Source of the DNA: Mucilaginibacter sp. OK098
Lineage (GTDB): Bacteria; Bacteroidota; Bacteroidia; Sphingobacteriales; Sphingobacteriaceae
Assembly: GCF_900142915.1 (NCBI RefSeq)
Contig: NZ_FRCM01000001.1
Location: 248,001 to 312,000, forward strand
Direction: 5' to 3'
DNA: 64,000 nt
Numbering within the stretch: the first letter of the stretch is position 1; each line of letters begins with the position of its first letter. This document shows, piece after piece, positions 62,755 through 64,000 of this stretch. The translations under genes and the position numbers were made by a program. The notes beneath the pieces were generated by a model. It saw only the letters and a list, made by a program, of their open reading frames with translations, ran no database searches and was not told the origin of the DNA.

Positions 62755-64000
62755 ATGAATATCATTCACAATAAAGATCTTGGAACAAAACAAAAGGCGC
62801 TTGCCATTAATCTTGACCCTGAAATTTATGGCTCATTCGCAGAAATTGGCGCTGGCCAGGATGTAGCTGCTAATTTTTTCAAAGCAGGTGCTTCATCTGG
62901 CACCATCGCCAAAACAATGTCGGCTTATGACATGACCTTTTCTGACGCTATCTACGGTGCGCAACAATTGCGCCGTTATGTAAGTGAACCCCGCTTAATA
63001 TCAATGCTTGACCATGAGTACGGGCTATTGATTGAACGCCTGGCCGAGCAGCGCGGCAATACAACAACTTTCTTTGCTTTTTCAGGTACATTTTCAGCAC
63101 TCAACTATTACAAAACAAATGAGGGGCATGGCTGGATGGGGGTGCGTTTTCAATTAGAGCCTAATGGCGTGCTTCATGATGTTGTAATTCATGTTAAATT
63201 ACTGGATAATGATAATAATTTACAGCAACAGGCTGTGGGGATTTTAGGCGTAAACCTGATCTATGCTTGCTTTTATTATCACGAAAATCCACCTGTCTTT
63301 TTGATCTCGTTAATGGATAACTTATCTAAAGACCGTATTCAAATAGACATGATCCGTTTTGAAGGGCCTAATTTTGATAAGGTAGATAACCGGCTGATGA
63401 GCTTGCACCTGGTAAAATATGGATTTTCAGATGCAGCTGTATTTGGCCCCGACGGTAAAAATCAGCAGCCTTCCGAAGTATTGTATAAAAAACATATCGT
63501 GGTGATACGCGGGCGTTTTCGCCCCATTATCAATGTGCATTTAGATATGCTCAGTACAGGGGTTAAGCAATTTATGCAAGAGCCTGATGTTGACAAAACG
63601 AATGTTATGGTTGTTACGGAGCTTACCCTTCAATCGTTAAAAGAAAGAAACGCTGACCAAACCGCCGAAATTGATGAGAAAGATTTCCTCGACCGGGTGG
63701 ATATTCTTTGCTCGCTTGGGCAAACGGTATTAATCTCTAACTTTCATGAATATTATAAATTGGTGGCCTATCTTTCAAAAATTACCAAATTAAAGCTGGG
63801 GGTGGTTTTAGGCTTTCCAAACCTGGAGTATATTTTTTCTGAAGAGCATTATAAGGATCTTCCGGGCGGTATTCTGGAGTCGTTTGCTACATTGTTTAGC
63901 CGCAAGGTAAAGCTGTTTATTTATCCTACTTTGCGCGATGGAGTGATCTGGAATTGCCTTAGGTTTCACCCGCCGGCGCACCTCATAGATCTGTATCGGT
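62755..64000 (+). CDS. Conserved protein of unknown function (C-terminus cut by window edge)
   Basis: The frame is open from ATG 62755 to the end of the window (415 codons seen). Start MNIIHNKDLGTKQKALAINL, then EIYGSFAEIGAGQDVAANFF, SAYDMTFSDAIYG, RLISMLDHEYGLLIERL, TFFAFSGTF and GHGWMGVRFQ; later LGQTVLISNFHEYYKL. No signal peptide and no motif I can name. I recall near-identical proteins of ~480 residues across Bacteroidota and other phyla, carrying misleading database names (TonB receptor, nucleotide adenylyltransferase); neither name is supported by what is visible here. The terminator before it shows it has its own promoter. Confidence 0.85.
   Translation, partial: MNIIHNKDLGTKQKALAINLDPEIYGSFAEIGAGQDVAANFFKAGASSGTIAKTMSAYDMTFSDAIYGAQQLRRYVSEPRLISMLDHEYGLLIERLAEQRGNTTTFFAFSGTFSALNYYKTNEGHGWMGVRFQLEPNGVLHDVVIHVKLLDNDNNLQQQAVGILGVNLIYACFYYHENPPVFLISLMDNLSKDRIQIDMIRFEGPNFDKVDNRLMSLHLVKYGFSDAAVFGPDGKNQQPSEVLYKKHIVVIRGRFRPIINVHLDMLSTGVKQFMQEPDVDKTNVMVVTELTLQSLKERNADQTAEIDEKDFLDRVDILCSLGQTVLISNFHEYYKLVAYLSKITKLKLGVVLGFPNLEYIFSEEHYKDLPGGILESFATLFSRKVKLFIYPTLRDGVIWNCLRFHPPAHLIDLYR

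Overview
The window looks like a chromosome segment of a Bacteroidota member, most plausibly Sphingobacteriaceae (Mucilaginibacter/Pedobacter type). This is inferred from SusC-style carboxypeptidase-regulatory and plug domains, several -7-like TAnnTTTG motifs, a tRNA gene without encoded CCA, moderately AT-rich DNA, and the gene families present. Genus is a guess; there is no 16S or other marker to fix it. No IS element, CRISPR array, rRNA or prophage was seen.

Left part (1-25.9 kb) is a mosaic of small units. It starts with a TetR regulator (cut by the window edge) and an SDR enzyme preceded by a 23-bp palindrome. A leftward six-gene cluster follows (7370 to 1612): an outer-membrane-like protein, a lipoprotein, a membrane protein, a Bor-like lipoprotein, an FAD-linked sugar-lactone-type oxidase and a secreted protein. 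I cannot match this cluster as a whole to a described system. A GNAT acetyltransferase is broken by an in-frame TAA at codon 16 and sits beside a relic that looks like the end of a MarR gene. Next come a Vgb-like propeller protein with a strong terminator, a 1160-residue fusion (VIT, VWA-like, SusC-type regulatory domain, TonB plug without barrel, TPR-like, DUF2135), a GH18 lipoprotein with three beta-trefoil-type repeats, and an SGNH hydrolase. A NrtR-like Nudix regulator is divergent from a sugar-oxidation set (TIM-barrel isomerase, GMC oxidoreductase, Tat-exported small subunit, AraC regulator, cytochrome c, DUF1772 protein); two near-identical operators lie in the divergent promoter. A SWIM-SNF2 helicase closes this part.

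Middle part (26.2-57.5 kb) is one Wzx/Wzy-type surface polysaccharide locus, all on the plus strand. It opens with the Wza-type export lipoprotein, a BY-kinase copolymerase and a nucleotide-sugar dehydrogenase. Then comes an apparently complete CMP-legionaminic acid pathway of the GDP-sugar type (LegB, LegC, LegH, LegI, LegG, PtmE, LegF, two PtmA-like SDRs, a Gfo/Idh protein in the place of PtmF), mostly with overlapping or abutting genes. An AT-rich block follows with flippase, a large unassigned putative glycosyltransferase and polymerase. Then a beta-helix protein, an acyltransferase, WecB-type epimerase, asparagine-synthetase-type amidotransferase, heparinase-II/III-type protein, GT4, and a PglC/PglD/PglE/PglF-like set for making and loading UDP-diNAc-bacillosamine onto the lipid carrier. 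The locus therefore seems to run two parallel bacillosamine-type routes, one UDP-linked for initiation and one GDP-linked for legionaminic acid.

Right part (57.8-64 kb) holds a DGPF/YCII protein with its ECF sigma factor, an RpiA-like isomerase, a possible 37-residue membrane peptide, tRNA-Pro(UGG) with terminator, a MarR regulator and an NADP-dependent oxidoreductase whose upstream regions share a CCATGG-centred motif, and the start of a conserved protein of unknown function cut by the window edge.
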